DNA of 64,000 nt, taken from contig NZ_CP016804.1 in NCBI RefSeq assembly GCF_001886955.1, forward strand, positions 1,240,001 through 1,304,000. The letters run 5' to 3'. The notes beneath the pieces are model-generated. The model saw only the letters and a program-made list of their open reading frames with translations, made no database searches and had not been told where the DNA came from. A program made the translations under genes and the position numbers. Of the stretch, positions 43,941-51,906 are shown piece after piece. The stretch's first letter is position 1. Each line of letters starts with the position of its first letter. This stretch comes from Halodesulfurarchaeum formicicum (GTDB taxonomy: Archaea; Halobacteriota; Halobacteria; Halobacteriales; Halobacteriaceae).

Positions 43941-44636
43941 ATGTTGAGCGACGTCATGGAGGACTATCTCAAGGCGATCTTTACCCTCCAGGAGAGCGAG
44001 GAGCCGCCGATCCCACCCTCCAAAATTGCAGCGCGACTCGACGTGACGGCCCCGACGGTGACGAGTATGATGGAGTCCCTCGAAGAGCGAGGCCTCGTCG
44101 AGCGGGAGAAGTACGCCGGCGTCAGGCTCACACCGGAGGGCGAGACGGTTGCCCTCGAAATACTGCGCCACCACCGGTTGCTCGAAGCCTACCTGGCCGA
44201 ACACCTCGATTACGAGTGGTCGGAAGTCCACGACGAGGCCGAGGTGCTCGAACACCACATCAGCGAGGAGTTCGAGCAACGGGTCGCCGAGGCCCTTGAC
44301 CACCCACGAACCGACCCACACGGAGACCCGATTCCAGGGACGGATCTGACCGTGACCGAGGACGACACCAGCCCGCTCACGACCTTCGAACCCGGTGACA
44401 GAGTGCTCGTCTGTCGGGTCCGGGACGAGGACCCGGCGATTCTCACGCACCTCGGCGAGGTCGGAATCGAACCCGGAACGGAACTTCACTTCCAGGAGGT
44501 GACCCCACTCGGAGTCTATCAGGTCACCGTGGAGGGAACCACACAACACCTCCCCGAATCGACCGCGGAGGTGCTGTGGGTGCGGGCAGTCGATCGTGAC
44601 GAACAGGGAGATTCGCGGCCGGGCCAGGAAGCATGA
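43941..44636 (+). CDS. DtxR/MntR-family metal-dependent transcriptional regulator
   Basis: 231 residues with all three DtxR domains: winged helix (about 1-62, IPPSKIAARLDVTAPTVTSM), dimerisation/metal domain (about 63-140, EILRHHRLLEAYLAEHL and EVHDEAEVLEHHISEEF with the His/Glu ligands), and a C-terminal FeoA/SH3-like domain (about 150-222, FEPGDRVLVCRV). Whether it senses Mn2+ or Fe2+ is unclear. Overlaps the GDT1-type transporter gene (ATGA) and has a palindromic operator in its own promoter. Confidence 0.92.
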   Translation: MLSDVMEDYLKAIFTLQESEEPPIPPSKIAARLDVTAPTVTSMMESLEERGLVEREKYAGVRLTPEGETVALEILRHHRLLEAYLAEHLDYEWSEVHDEAEVLEHHISEEFEQRVAEALDHPRTDPHGDPIPGTDLTVTEDDTSPLTTFEPGDRVLVCRVRDEDPAILTHLGEVGIEPGTELHFQEVTPLGVYQVTVEGTTQHLPESTAEVLWVRAVDRDEQGDSRPGQEA

Positions 44637-45313
44637 CCTGGGTCGAGATCTTCGTGATCGCGATGACGGCTCAGCTCGCGGTGCTCCCCGGGGAGAAAGT
44701 ACAGTTCATCATCGCCGGCCTCTCGACCCGTTTCAACCCCTGGATCGTCGTGGCCGCCGCGGGGAGTGCCTTTGCAGGCTGGACCGCCATCGAACTCGTC
44801 GTCGGGAACGCGTTGATGAACATGTTGCCGGGCATATACCTGGAGTTGTTCACGGCGGGCCTGTTCCTCCTGTTTGCGGTCCTGCTCTGGCGGTCACGCC
44901 CAGCGGATAGGACGCCCTCGGACGCAGAACTGGACGCCGTGGAACTCGACGTGTCGATCCTCGGGTACGAGATCCCCCCGTATCTCGGCGGGTTTCTCCC
45001 GATCTTCGCGATGATGGCCGCCGGCGAGTTCGGCGACAAGACCCAGCTAGTGACGATCGGGCTCGCCGCCCAGTACGGGGCTCATCCGGCAATCTGGTTC
45101 GGGGAGATGGCCGCAATCATCCCCGTGAGCATGGTTAATGCCTTTTTCTTCCATCGGTTCTCCCAGTACTTCGATCTACACGTGGCTCACTACGTGGGTG
45201 CCACGCTCTTTGCGTTCTTCGGCGTCGACACCCTGCTTGCGGTGTTCTACAATGTCTCGGTCTGGGAGACGGTCACCGACGCGATAGCACAGGTCGTCCT
45301 CTCTGCGATCTGA
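44633..45313 (+). CDS. GDT1/TMEM165 (UPF0016) family cation transporter
   Basis: 226 residues, six helices in two repeats. Repeat 2 carries the intact family signature GEFGDKTQL near residue 135; repeat 1 is altered, reading LAVLPGEKVQF where E-x-G-D-[KR]-T is expected. Family members export Mn2+ or Ca2+. Coupled to the DtxR regulator by a 4-base overlap, which argues for manganese (or iron) homeostasis. Archaeal forms with one divergent repeat may use the other as the main metal site. Confidence 0.85.
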   Translation: MTWVEIFVIAMTAQLAVLPGEKVQFIIAGLSTRFNPWIVVAAAGSAFAGWTAIELVVGNALMNMLPGIYLELFTAGLFLLFAVLLWRSRPADRTPSDAELDAVELDVSILGYEIPPYLGGFLPIFAMMAAGEFGDKTQLVTIGLAAQYGAHPAIWFGEMAAIIPVSMVNAFFFHRFSQYFDLHVAHYVGATLFAFFGVDTLLAVFYNVSVWETVTDAIAQVVLSAI

Positions 45314-45370
45314 TTCGACGCGTCGATCCAGGCCGGCACTTTCATTCCCACGGGCGGTGTGGGTTGGACT

Positions 45371-46813
45371 ATGGACCGGACCCGGGGGCAAAGCGAGACG
45401 ATCGGGTTCGCCCTGATCCTCGGGTTCACGCTGATCAGCGTCGGCGCGATAGCGGCCTACGGCGGGGCGACCCTGGACACGACCCAGGCCCAAATCGGGG
45501 CGCAAAACGCCGAACACGCGATGAGTCAGTTCGACTCGCGAGCCTCCATGGTCGCCCTTGGCCGAAGCGATATCCAGACGGTCAATTTCGGGGCCGGCCA
45601 GCAGGGAACCTACACCGTCGATCCGGATGCCGGCTCAATCCGGGTGACACACGAGGACCAGGAGACCAACGATACGACGGTGTTCTACGACGAACCGCTG
45701 GGGACCGTCCGCTACACCGATGACGACACCGAAATCGGCTATCAGGGCGGGGGCGTGTGGCGCATGGACGAGGGTAGTGTCATGCTCTCGCCACCGGAGT
45801 TCCACTATCGCAAGTCGACGCTGACGTTGCCAATCATCCGGATCAGTGGCCAGGGAAGCGTCGCCGGGAACCCACGGGGTGTGGTCCGACAGCCCGTGCC
45901 GAGCACGGTGATCTTCCCCAACGAGTCGGCGACGCTGAAAAACAGCAGCGAGAAGTGGGTCAATCCGGTCGGTGGCGGCATCGTGACGGTGACCGTCGAG
46001 AGCACGTACTACCGGGCCTGGGGCGAGTACTTCCGGACTCGAACGTCTGGGGAGGTGAGCATCGACGGCGAAAACGAAACGGCCGCCGTTGAGTTGGTCG
46101 CCCCCGGGACGATGGGGGGCTTTGATATGCCACTGGATGGGAACAGCCTCACGCTCCAGGGGACCAGGGGTCACCAGGTGGAGAACTTCACGCTAACGCT
46201 GTTTCACGATCAGGATGACAGCGCCAAATTCAACAACCTCGACTGGTCGATGTGCAGCCAGTCCGGCAGTCAGGAGTTCGAGATTCGAGTCAGCAAAGAC
46301 ACGGGAACCGGGGACGGCGACCCGGCGGAGACGATCATCTACTACTCCCCTGACGGTTCCCGCTATCAGACCTGGAAAACGGAGGACTTCACGTTTGAAA
46401 CGGAAGCTGCCGCGGATGCTGACTGGAACGGCGACGGCGACCAGCAGGACAAACGGCTGGTCCTGGATTTCACGGGAACCGCAACGGCGGAGTACTTCGA
46501 GGAAAACAACGTGAACTCGATATCGAACTGCGATTTCGATGCCTCAACCTTCGAGAGCAGCGTGACCTTCGACGAACATCCGGCGGACGAGAATACGACC
46601 TACACGACGGGGAGTACAGCGAACGTTTCACACGTCACCAATCACTATCTGGCGCTCATGGGGCCGAGTACTGAACTCGAGGTGGCCGACTCCTCACAGA
46701 ATACCGTCGAAGAGGAGATCTCGACGGGCTATGTCTCACTCAATACGACAGAGGGGTACTACCTGACCTACATGCACGTCACCGAGAACCCCATCAACGT
46801 CACCGTCGAGTGA
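45371..46813 (+). CDS. Exported haloarchaeal protein with pilin-like N-terminus (DUF7289-like)
   Basis: 480 residues. The N-terminus RTRGQSETIGFALILGFTLI is a prepilin-type hydrophobic helix preceded by charged residues, and the long remainder is acidic, beta-rich and threonine-rich with candidate N-glycosylation sites (NDT, NST-like). Two cysteines (SMCSQ, SNCDF) could form a disulfide. Such proteins are membrane- or pilus-associated in Halobacteria. The ATG of MDRTRGQ is preferred over one four codons upstream. Function unknown. Confidence 0.7.
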   Translation: MDRTRGQSETIGFALILGFTLISVGAIAAYGGATLDTTQAQIGAQNAEHAMSQFDSRASMVALGRSDIQTVNFGAGQQGTYTVDPDAGSIRVTHEDQETNDTTVFYDEPLGTVRYTDDDTEIGYQGGGVWRMDEGSVMLSPPEFHYRKSTLTLPIIRISGQGSVAGNPRGVVRQPVPSTVIFPNESATLKNSSEKWVNPVGGGIVTVTVESTYYRAWGEYFRTRTSGEVSIDGENETAAVELVAPGTMGGFDMPLDGNSLTLQGTRGHQVENFTLTLFHDQDDSAKFNNLDWSMCSQSGSQEFEIRVSKDTGTGDGDPAETIIYYSPDGSRYQTWKTEDFTFETEAAADADWNGDGDQQDKRLVLDFTGTATAEYFEENNVNSISNCDFDASTFESSVTFDEHPADENTTYTTGSTANVSHVTNHYLALMGPSTELEVADSSQNTVEEEISTGYVSLNTTEGYYLTYMHVTENPINVTVE

Positions 46814-48250
46814 TCAGGTCAGTCGTTTCTCCCGCCAGGTGCCCCGCTGATACCACGCGTAGGCCACGACAGCGCCGGCGACGTTCGAGACGACATACGA
46901 GAGCCAGATGCCCGACTCCCCGATCCGCTCGGCGAGGACCCAGGCGACCGGGAACCGGACCACTGCGAGCATCACGATCGCGATCGCGGCGACAGTCAAA
47001 GTCTTCCCGGCCCCGCGGAGACTCCCGGAGTAGGCCCGCATGACCCCGATGAATCCAAACGAGGGAGCCACGTACCGGAGAAACTGCGTCGCGGCAGCGA
47101 CGACGGCTGGATCGTCGGTGAAGAGTCCCGCAATCGGGCTCGCCAGGAGGTAGGTCACGGCCCCCAGAAGTGAGAGCACGATAAACAGCGTGATCGCAGC
47201 GATGCGAGCTGCCGCAGCCGCCCGGTCGGGCTTCTCGGCACCGATGTTCTGTCCGGTCATCGTCTCCACGCTCCGATCGACGGCGACCCCGGGCAGGAAT
47301 ACCATGGAGAAAATCCGGGTGCCGATACCGTATGCCGCCACGATCGGAGTCGCGAACCACCCGACGACGAGCATCAGCAAATTGACCGAGATGGCACGCG
47401 AAACACCCTCCACCGACGCTGGGGCGCCGATTCGGAGGATCTTGAGCAGGTAGCCAGCCCGGGGACGGAGATCCGACCAGTGGATCGTGATTCCCCAGCG
47501 GTCGCCGAACATGATGGCGAGGCCGACGACCAGACCGACGGCCCGCGAGAAGATCGTCGCGTAGGCCGCCCCACGGATGCCGAGTTCGGGGAACGCCACC
47601 CCATCCAGAACTGGCCAGTGGGCCGGCAGTCCCCAGCCGAAGATGAGGAACGGGTCGAGGACGATGTTGAGAAGCACCGTGCCGAACATTACCACCATCG
47701 GGGTGAGCGTGTCTCCGTACCCACGCATGAGGGCGTTAAACACCATGTAAACCATCATGAAGACAAACCCAAGCGAGATGATCTCCAGATACCCGGCCGC
47801 GAGGCCGACGACTTCGGGGGAGGCCCCGAGAAACGCCACGAACGGCCTGGCGACGAAGTAGGCGATGGTTCCAAAGAGGAGTGCCACAACAGTGGTGTCG
47901 GTGATCGTCTGTGCCGCCGCCAACTCCGCCTCTCGGTGTTCCTCCGCGCCCGTATTCTGTGCGACGAGGACGCTTCCCGCGACCGAGATTCCCATCCCGA
48001 GCATCATCAACAGAAAGACCGGGGGCCAGGCGAAACTGATCGCTGCGAGAGCCTCGGTGCTGTACTGCCCCAGCCAGAAGGTGTCCGCCAGGTTGTACGC
48101 CGTCTGAAAGAGGTTTGTCAGCACGACCGGGAGGGAGAGAAAGAAAAGGGGCTTGCCGATCGACCCGGAGCGTAGTTCGATCTCCTCGCGGCTCCGAAAC
48201 AGTGACCCGACGGCTTCTGCAAGTCGTTCGAGCGAGGCTTTCGGATTCAT
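46814..48250 (-). CDS. MATE family efflux transporter
   Basis: 478 residues with twelve helices; motifs LPVVLTNLFQTAYNLADTFW, QNTGAEEHREAELAAAQT and QNIGAEKPDRAAAAA place it with DinF-like MATE proteins. It resembles the MATE at 11087-12544 in outline but diverges in loops. The start is the ATG of NPKASLERLAEA; longer forms reach into the promoter shared with feoA. Stops abut those of the pilin-like gene as TGATCA. Confidence 0.9.
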   Translation of the reverse strand: MNPKASLERLAEAVGSLFRSREEIELRSGSIGKPLFFLSLPVVLTNLFQTAYNLADTFWLGQYSTEALAAISFAWPPVFLLMMLGMGISVAGSVLVAQNTGAEEHREAELAAAQTITDTTVVALLFGTIAYFVARPFVAFLGASPEVVGLAAGYLEIISLGFVFMMVYMVFNALMRGYGDTLTPMVVMFGTVLLNIVLDPFLIFGWGLPAHWPVLDGVAFPELGIRGAAYATIFSRAVGLVVGLAIMFGDRWGITIHWSDLRPRAGYLLKILRIGAPASVEGVSRAISVNLLMLVVGWFATPIVAAYGIGTRIFSMVFLPGVAVDRSVETMTGQNIGAEKPDRAAAAARIAAITLFIVLSLLGAVTYLLASPIAGLFTDDPAVVAAATQFLRYVAPSFGFIGVMRAYSGSLRGAGKTLTVAAIAIVMLAVVRFPVAWVLAERIGESGIWLSYVVSNVAGAVVAYAWYQRGTWREKRLT

Positions 48251-48438
48251 CGATAGTATCGGGTACCAGTGGACAGCGAGGGCCAAAACGCCCGACGACC
48301 GCCACGTGCCCCTCAGCAGACCCACTATTGGCCCCAACGGGAGCGATCAAATACCTTTTGAACGAACGATCAATCGATCACCCGCCCGTTCCAGCGTTCG
48401 GCGAACCTTCGCTAGGTTTATGGCCCCCGAGTTCTCAG

Positions 48439-48459
48439 TTAGTAATGCCTAAATTAGGC
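48439..48459. promoter_or_regulatory. feoA operator: overlapping TTAG-N6-CTAA and GCCTAA-A-TTAGGC
   Basis: TTAG-TAATGC-CTAA (48439-48452) overlaps a second inverted repeat GCCTAA-A-TTAGGC (48447-48459), so three TTAG/CTAA-type half-sites lie in 21 bases. They cover the expected transcription start about 25 bases after the TATA-like GTTTATG (48416-48422). Iron-dependent repression by a DtxR-family protein is inferred. Confidence 0.72.
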
Positions 48460-48469
48460 GGGCCAAATC

Positions 48470-48760
48470 ATGGGTGTCACCTCCAAACCAAGTCTGACAG
48501 GGTCGCAGGGCTCCGATATGAACAGTTCCGAGGAATCTGGAACGGTCGTCGCGGAGATGGAGGCCGGCCAGACCGGCCGGATCGAACGGGTCGGTGCCGA
48601 AATCCGAAAGCAGGTAACCTCCATGGGCGTCCGCCCGGGACAGGAACTCGAATTTCACACGAAACAGCCCTTCAACGGCCCCGTCGTCGTCTCGGTCGGT
48701 CACTCGATGACTTCACTCAGTCGCGAATACGCCCGCCAGATTATCGTTTCGCTCGAGTAG
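48470..48760 (+). CDS. feoA: FeoA-domain protein
   Basis: 96 residues from the first ATG, or 80 from the ATG at 48518; the SH3-like FeoA fold begins around GTVVAEMEAGQTGRIERVG and includes MGVRPGQELEFH and PVVVSVGHSMTSLSREYA. FeoA assists the ferrous-iron permease FeoB on the cytoplasmic side. Followed after 15 bases by a FeoC-like gene, but feoB itself is 5.5 kb away in the opposite orientation, with an insertion element, proS and other genes between. Confidence 0.85.
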   Translation: MGVTSKPSLTGSQGSDMNSSEESGTVVAEMEAGQTGRIERVGAEIRKQVTSMGVRPGQELEFHTKQPFNGPVVVSVGHSMTSLSREYARQIIVSLE

Positions 48761-48775
48761 TGCCCGGTTTTTGAT

Positions 48776-49054
48776 ATGAGCACCTATCGAACCGTCCTCG
48801 AACGGATACACCGTGGCCACTCACTGGAGACAGTGGGCTCCGACCTCGACATTCGTCCCGACGCGCTCCGTGGAATGGTCGAATCGATGCTCCGAGAGGG
48901 GCATCTCCGGGAACTCGGCTGTGTCGATGACTCCTGTGACGTGTGTCCGATGTCCAGTTCCTGCCCGATGGGCGACATCCAGGGACCGGCCAGTTACATG
49001 GTCACCGAGCAGGGAACGGCCTACCTGCAGGCGGGACAGAGCGCGAGTGACTGA
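48776..49054 (+). CDS. FeoC-like winged-helix protein with cysteine cluster
   Basis: 92 residues: an N-terminal helix-turn-helix (about 5-45, HRGHSLETVGSDLDIRPDALR), then a cysteine group C-x4-C-x2-C-x5-C (GCVDDSCDVCPMSSSCPMG), and a short tail. Layout matches FeoC, a small winged-helix protein that in some bacteria binds an Fe-S cluster and tunes FeoB. Same transcript as feoA. Fe-S binding is inferred from the cysteines. Confidence 0.7.
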   Translation: MSTYRTVLERIHRGHSLETVGSDLDIRPDALRGMVESMLREGHLRELGCVDDSCDVCPMSSSCPMGDIQGPASYMVTEQGTAYLQAGQSASD

Positions 49055-49111
49055 GTCGGGTCGTTTCGAAGAAAGCGAGTCCTCGGATTACAGCAGTAGC
49101 AAGGCGAAAGC

Positions 49112-49131
49112 CCACCACTTTAGTGGTGGGA
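49112..49131 (+). repeat. Left-end hairpin of the tnpB element
   Basis: CCCACCACT-TT-AGTGGTGGG, a perfect 9-base stem; mirrors the right end in architecture. Confidence 0.75.
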
Positions 49132-49207
49132 TGAAGCCGACAACTGAGAACCAAACCACGGCCCTACACTAAATTGGATATTCCACGTTTTCGAAATCCC
49201 AAATAAT

Positions 49208-49215
49208 TATATAAA
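49208..49215 (+). promoter_or_regulatory. TATA box of tnpB
   Basis: TATATAAA ends 20 bases before the GTG start, within an AT-rich island (about 49160-49235) unlike the host DNA. Confidence 0.55.
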
Positions 49216-49235
49216 TTAAACGACTATGCTTACTT

Positions 49236-50495
49236 GTGTCGAATCAGGTCGTCACACGGACGGTGAAAGCCAGCATTCAAAACCAGCCACAGGTCCGTGA
49301 CGACCTCGATTCGCATGCCTACGCCGCTAGTAAACTCTGGAACGTCGGGCGGTGGACGGTTCAACGAGTTTGGGATGCCATTGGCTACATCCCTGAGGCT
49401 ACTGAACTCACGTCGTACCTGAAAGGCCACGCCAGATACGACGACCTGCACAGTCAATCAAGTCAGAAAGTTCTTCAGGAGCTTTCTGACGCCTTTCACT
49501 CCTGGTACGAACAGGACAACCCAGATCACAACCCGCCTGGCTACCGGAAGCGCGGTGACGCTCACCCGCGTTCGACAGTGACCTGGAAAAATAACGGCTT
49601 CAAGCTGGATACGGACAACAACCGAGTCCGCCTCTCGAAAGGGGCGAACATGAAGCCTTCACGGTATGCCGCTGACTACATCCTCTGCGAATACGAGGAG
49701 CAAGCCGACTATTCTCTCGACGATATCGACCGAGTCCAAACCGTTCGAGCGGTCTGGACTGGCGAAAAATGGGAGTTGCATTTCGTCTCCAAACTCCCCA
49801 TGGAAACAGCGGAGAGTGGCGGTGAGAAGACCGCGGGGATCGACCTTGGGATTTCGAACACAGCGGCAGTCTCAGTTGGAGACGAGACGCTATTGTACCC
49901 GGGCAACGCGCTGAAAGAAGACGCCCACTACTTCCGGCAAATCGAGTACGACACAGAAGGTGAAGACGGACCGAGTCAGACGGCTGAGTGGGCGCGACAG
50001 AAAAAGGCCCGACGCCAAGAGCACTTTCTGCACGCTGTCTCGAAAGATATCGTTCAAGAGTGCGATGAACGAAATGTGGGGACGATAGCTGTCGGTCATC
50101 CCAAGAACATCCGCCAGGATGGAGACTGGGGACGACACGGGAACAAACGCCTGCATGACTGGGCGTTTGAAACACTCATCCAGCAGATCGAGTACAAGGC
50201 CGAAGAGCGTGGGATAGAGGCTGAACGTGTTGATGAAGGCAGTCTGAAAACCTCGAAAACGTGTTGTGAGTGTGGGATGGTGTCGGATTCAAACCGTGTT
50301 GAGCGTGGGTTGTACGTCTGTGAGGCCTGTGGATTAGTCGCGAATAGTGATCTGAATGCGGCGGAGAATATGCGAGCGACGGTAACTCCGAATCCCTCAC
50401 AGGATAGGAGTAACGGCTGTTTGGCCCAGCCATCGGTCCGCCTGTTCGACAAACAGACGGGGCAAATTGCCCCACAAGAACAGGTGGTTCCGTGA
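49236..50495 (+). CDS. tnpB: TnpB, RNA-guided nuclease-type protein of IS1341 element
   Basis: 419 residues from a GTG. RuvC-I is GIDLGISNTAAVS near residue 200, the zinc ribbon is CCECG...CEAC near 340-360, and RuvC-III is NSDLNAAENM near 370. At the RuvC-II position the sequence is IAVGHPKNIRQDGDW, with no obvious glutamate where TnpB proteins usually have one, so activity is uncertain or the acidic residue is relocated. Full length for the family, no frameshift. An omega-RNA would overlap the 3' end and right-end hairpins. Confidence 0.9.
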   Translation: MSNQVVTRTVKASIQNQPQVRDDLDSHAYAASKLWNVGRWTVQRVWDAIGYIPEATELTSYLKGHARYDDLHSQSSQKVLQELSDAFHSWYEQDNPDHNPPGYRKRGDAHPRSTVTWKNNGFKLDTDNNRVRLSKGANMKPSRYAADYILCEYEEQADYSLDDIDRVQTVRAVWTGEKWELHFVSKLPMETAESGGEKTAGIDLGISNTAAVSVGDETLLYPGNALKEDAHYFRQIEYDTEGEDGPSQTAEWARQKKARRQEHFLHAVSKDIVQECDERNVGTIAVGHPKNIRQDGDWGRHGNKRLHDWAFETLIQQIEYKAEERGIEAERVDEGSLKTSKTCCECGMVSDSNRVERGLYVCEACGLVANSDLNAAENMRATVTPNPSQDRSNGCLAQPSVRLFDKQTGQIAPQEQVVP

Positions 50496-50525
50496 ACCAC
50501 AATATCCCAATCCAGCGGTGCGGTA

Positions 50526-50555
50526 CCGTGGGAATCCCACGGCTTTAGCCGTGGG
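50526..50555 (+). repeat. Right-end hairpins of the tnpB element, likely omega-RNA 3' region
   Basis: Three complementary segments, CCGTGGG (50526-50532), CCCACGG (50536-50542) and CCGTGGG (50549-50555), can form two competing hairpins: CCGTGGGA-A-TCCCACGG or CCCACGGCT-TT-AGCCGTGGG. In TnpB elements the guide RNA scaffold ends at the right end and the guide lies just beyond. Confidence 0.65.
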
Positions 50556-50561
50556 AGGAGG

Positions 50562-51779
50562 TCAAGCGTAGGTCTCGAAGAAGTCCGCCGGTTCGTAGTA
50601 CTCGCGGCCGCCGTCGCGGAACTCCACTTCGAGTTCACCATCTTCGAGGAACGTATTCCCCAGAATCACTTTCGCCGGGACCCCGATCAAATCTGATTCG
50701 GCGAACTTCTCGCCGATCGCGGTGTCGCCATCGAAGAGCAGGACCTCCTCGGAGCCGACCCGATCGTGGATTTCTTCGGCCATCTCGATGATCTCGGGAT
50801 CCTCGTTGAGCGGAACCACACTCAAGGAGAACGGCGCGACCGATTCAGGCCAAATGATACCGTTCTCGTCGTTTCGCTGTTCGATGAGGGCCGGAATCAG
50901 TCGACTGACCCCAATCCCATACGAGCCCATGATGACCTCTTCCTGACCGGACTCGGTGTCGTAGGTCAGATCCATGGGATCGCTGTACCGGGTGCCGAGT
51001 TTGAAGATATGACCCAGTTCGATCGAGTTGGTCTCGACGAGGTCGGTTCCACACTCGGGGCACACATCGACGTCGAAATCCAGGGTCCCGAAGTGACAGT
51101 CATCGCCCGGACAGTAGGCCATCTCGTCGGAGCCGACTTCGGCGGGGGCCTGGAACTCCTCGGAGGCGGTGCCGCCCATCGAACTCGGGTCGGCGTCCAC
51201 GATGGCGTACTCCACACCGAGTTCGTCGAAAATCTCGATATAGGCCGCTCGCATCTCCTGGTAAATCTCGTCCAGGGCCGCCTCGTCCGTGGTGAAGGAG
51301 TAGGCGTCTTTCATGGTGAACTGCTTGGCCCGGAGCAGCCCGTTTCGGGGGTGGTCGTCCCGGTACTTCTCCCCGATCTGGTAGAGGACCAGCGGCATGT
51401 TCTTCGGGGATCGGACCCGTTCGCGGACGAGACCGGCCATGGGTTCCTCGTGGGTCGTCGCCAGGCACATGTCCTTGCCCTCCCGGTTCTGGAAGGTGAA
51501 CATCTCGCCCTCGAACTCCTCCCAGCGGCCGCTCTTCCGCCAGATATCGGCGTACTGGAGCCCGGGCAGTGAGACCTCCTGGGCCCCGATATCGTTCATC
51601 TTCTCCCGGATGATATCGGAGATGTTCTTGCGCACTCGCTCGCCGGTCGGGGAGTAACTGAAGATGCCCGCACCGGGGTGGTCGACGAGGCCGCTCCGGA
51701 GCGCGAGTTCGGCGCTCCGGACCTGGGCGCTCGATTCGGCCTCCTTCGAGGTTGGAACGAAGAGATCTGTTCGTCGCAT
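50562..51779 (-). CDS. proS: Bacterial-type prolyl-tRNA synthetase lacking the INS editing domain
   Basis: 405 residues. Class II motifs: motif 1 GIFSYSPTGERVRKNISDI, motif 2 region MCLATTHEEP with KYRDDHPRNGLLRAKQFTMK, motif 3 VIMGSYGIGVSRLI. The sequence is bacterial-type (TxTHEE loop), not the archaeal/eukaryal-type ProRS. Where bacterial enzymes carry a YbaK-like INS domain, this one has about 75 residues with two cysteine pairs (CPGDDC, CPECG), perhaps a zinc ribbon. The ATG before RRTDLFVPTS is used. Its TGA lies inside the conserved-looking right end of the neighbouring insertion element. Confidence 0.88.
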   Translation of the reverse strand: MRRTDLFVPTSKEAESSAQVRSAELALRSGLVDHPGAGIFSYSPTGERVRKNISDIIREKMNDIGAQEVSLPGLQYADIWRKSGRWEEFEGEMFTFQNREGKDMCLATTHEEPMAGLVRERVRSPKNMPLVLYQIGEKYRDDHPRNGLLRAKQFTMKDAYSFTTDEAALDEIYQEMRAAYIEIFDELGVEYAIVDADPSSMGGTASEEFQAPAEVGSDEMAYCPGDDCHFGTLDFDVDVCPECGTDLVETNSIELGHIFKLGTRYSDPMDLTYDTESGQEEVIMGSYGIGVSRLIPALIEQRNDENGIIWPESVAPFSLSVVPLNEDPEIIEMAEEIHDRVGSEEVLLFDGDTAIGEKFAESDLIGVPAKVILGNTFLEDGELEVEFRDGGREYYEPADFFETYA

Positions 51780-51906
51780 ATCCCCGATGAATTTGTGCAG
51801 TCTCTTAGGGCTTGCCAAAGCCTGCGTGCAGCGGTCCCTGGGGCCGACAGATGGAGTCCCGAGAATTGACGGGATCTTAATGTGTTTGGAAACCGAAGGC
51901 CTACGT

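Larger units (their letters stand above)
49100..50565 (+). mobile_element. tnpB-only IS200/IS605-family (IS1341-type) element
   Basis: A single TnpB gene flanked by matched end hairpins with no TnpA transposase nearby. Left-end hairpin 49112-49131 and right-end hairpin 50536-50555 each have a 9-base stem with a TT loop, both beginning CCCAC and ending GTGGG. No target duplication is expected for this family. Exact ends are uncertain by about 10-15 bases. It sits between the convergent ends of the FeoC-like gene and proS. Confidence 0.8.

Noticed and set aside
49100-50565. Type V-like CRISPR effector
   Set aside because: The size, zinc ribbon and end hairpins are those of an IS1341-type TnpB, and no CRISPR repeats are near.
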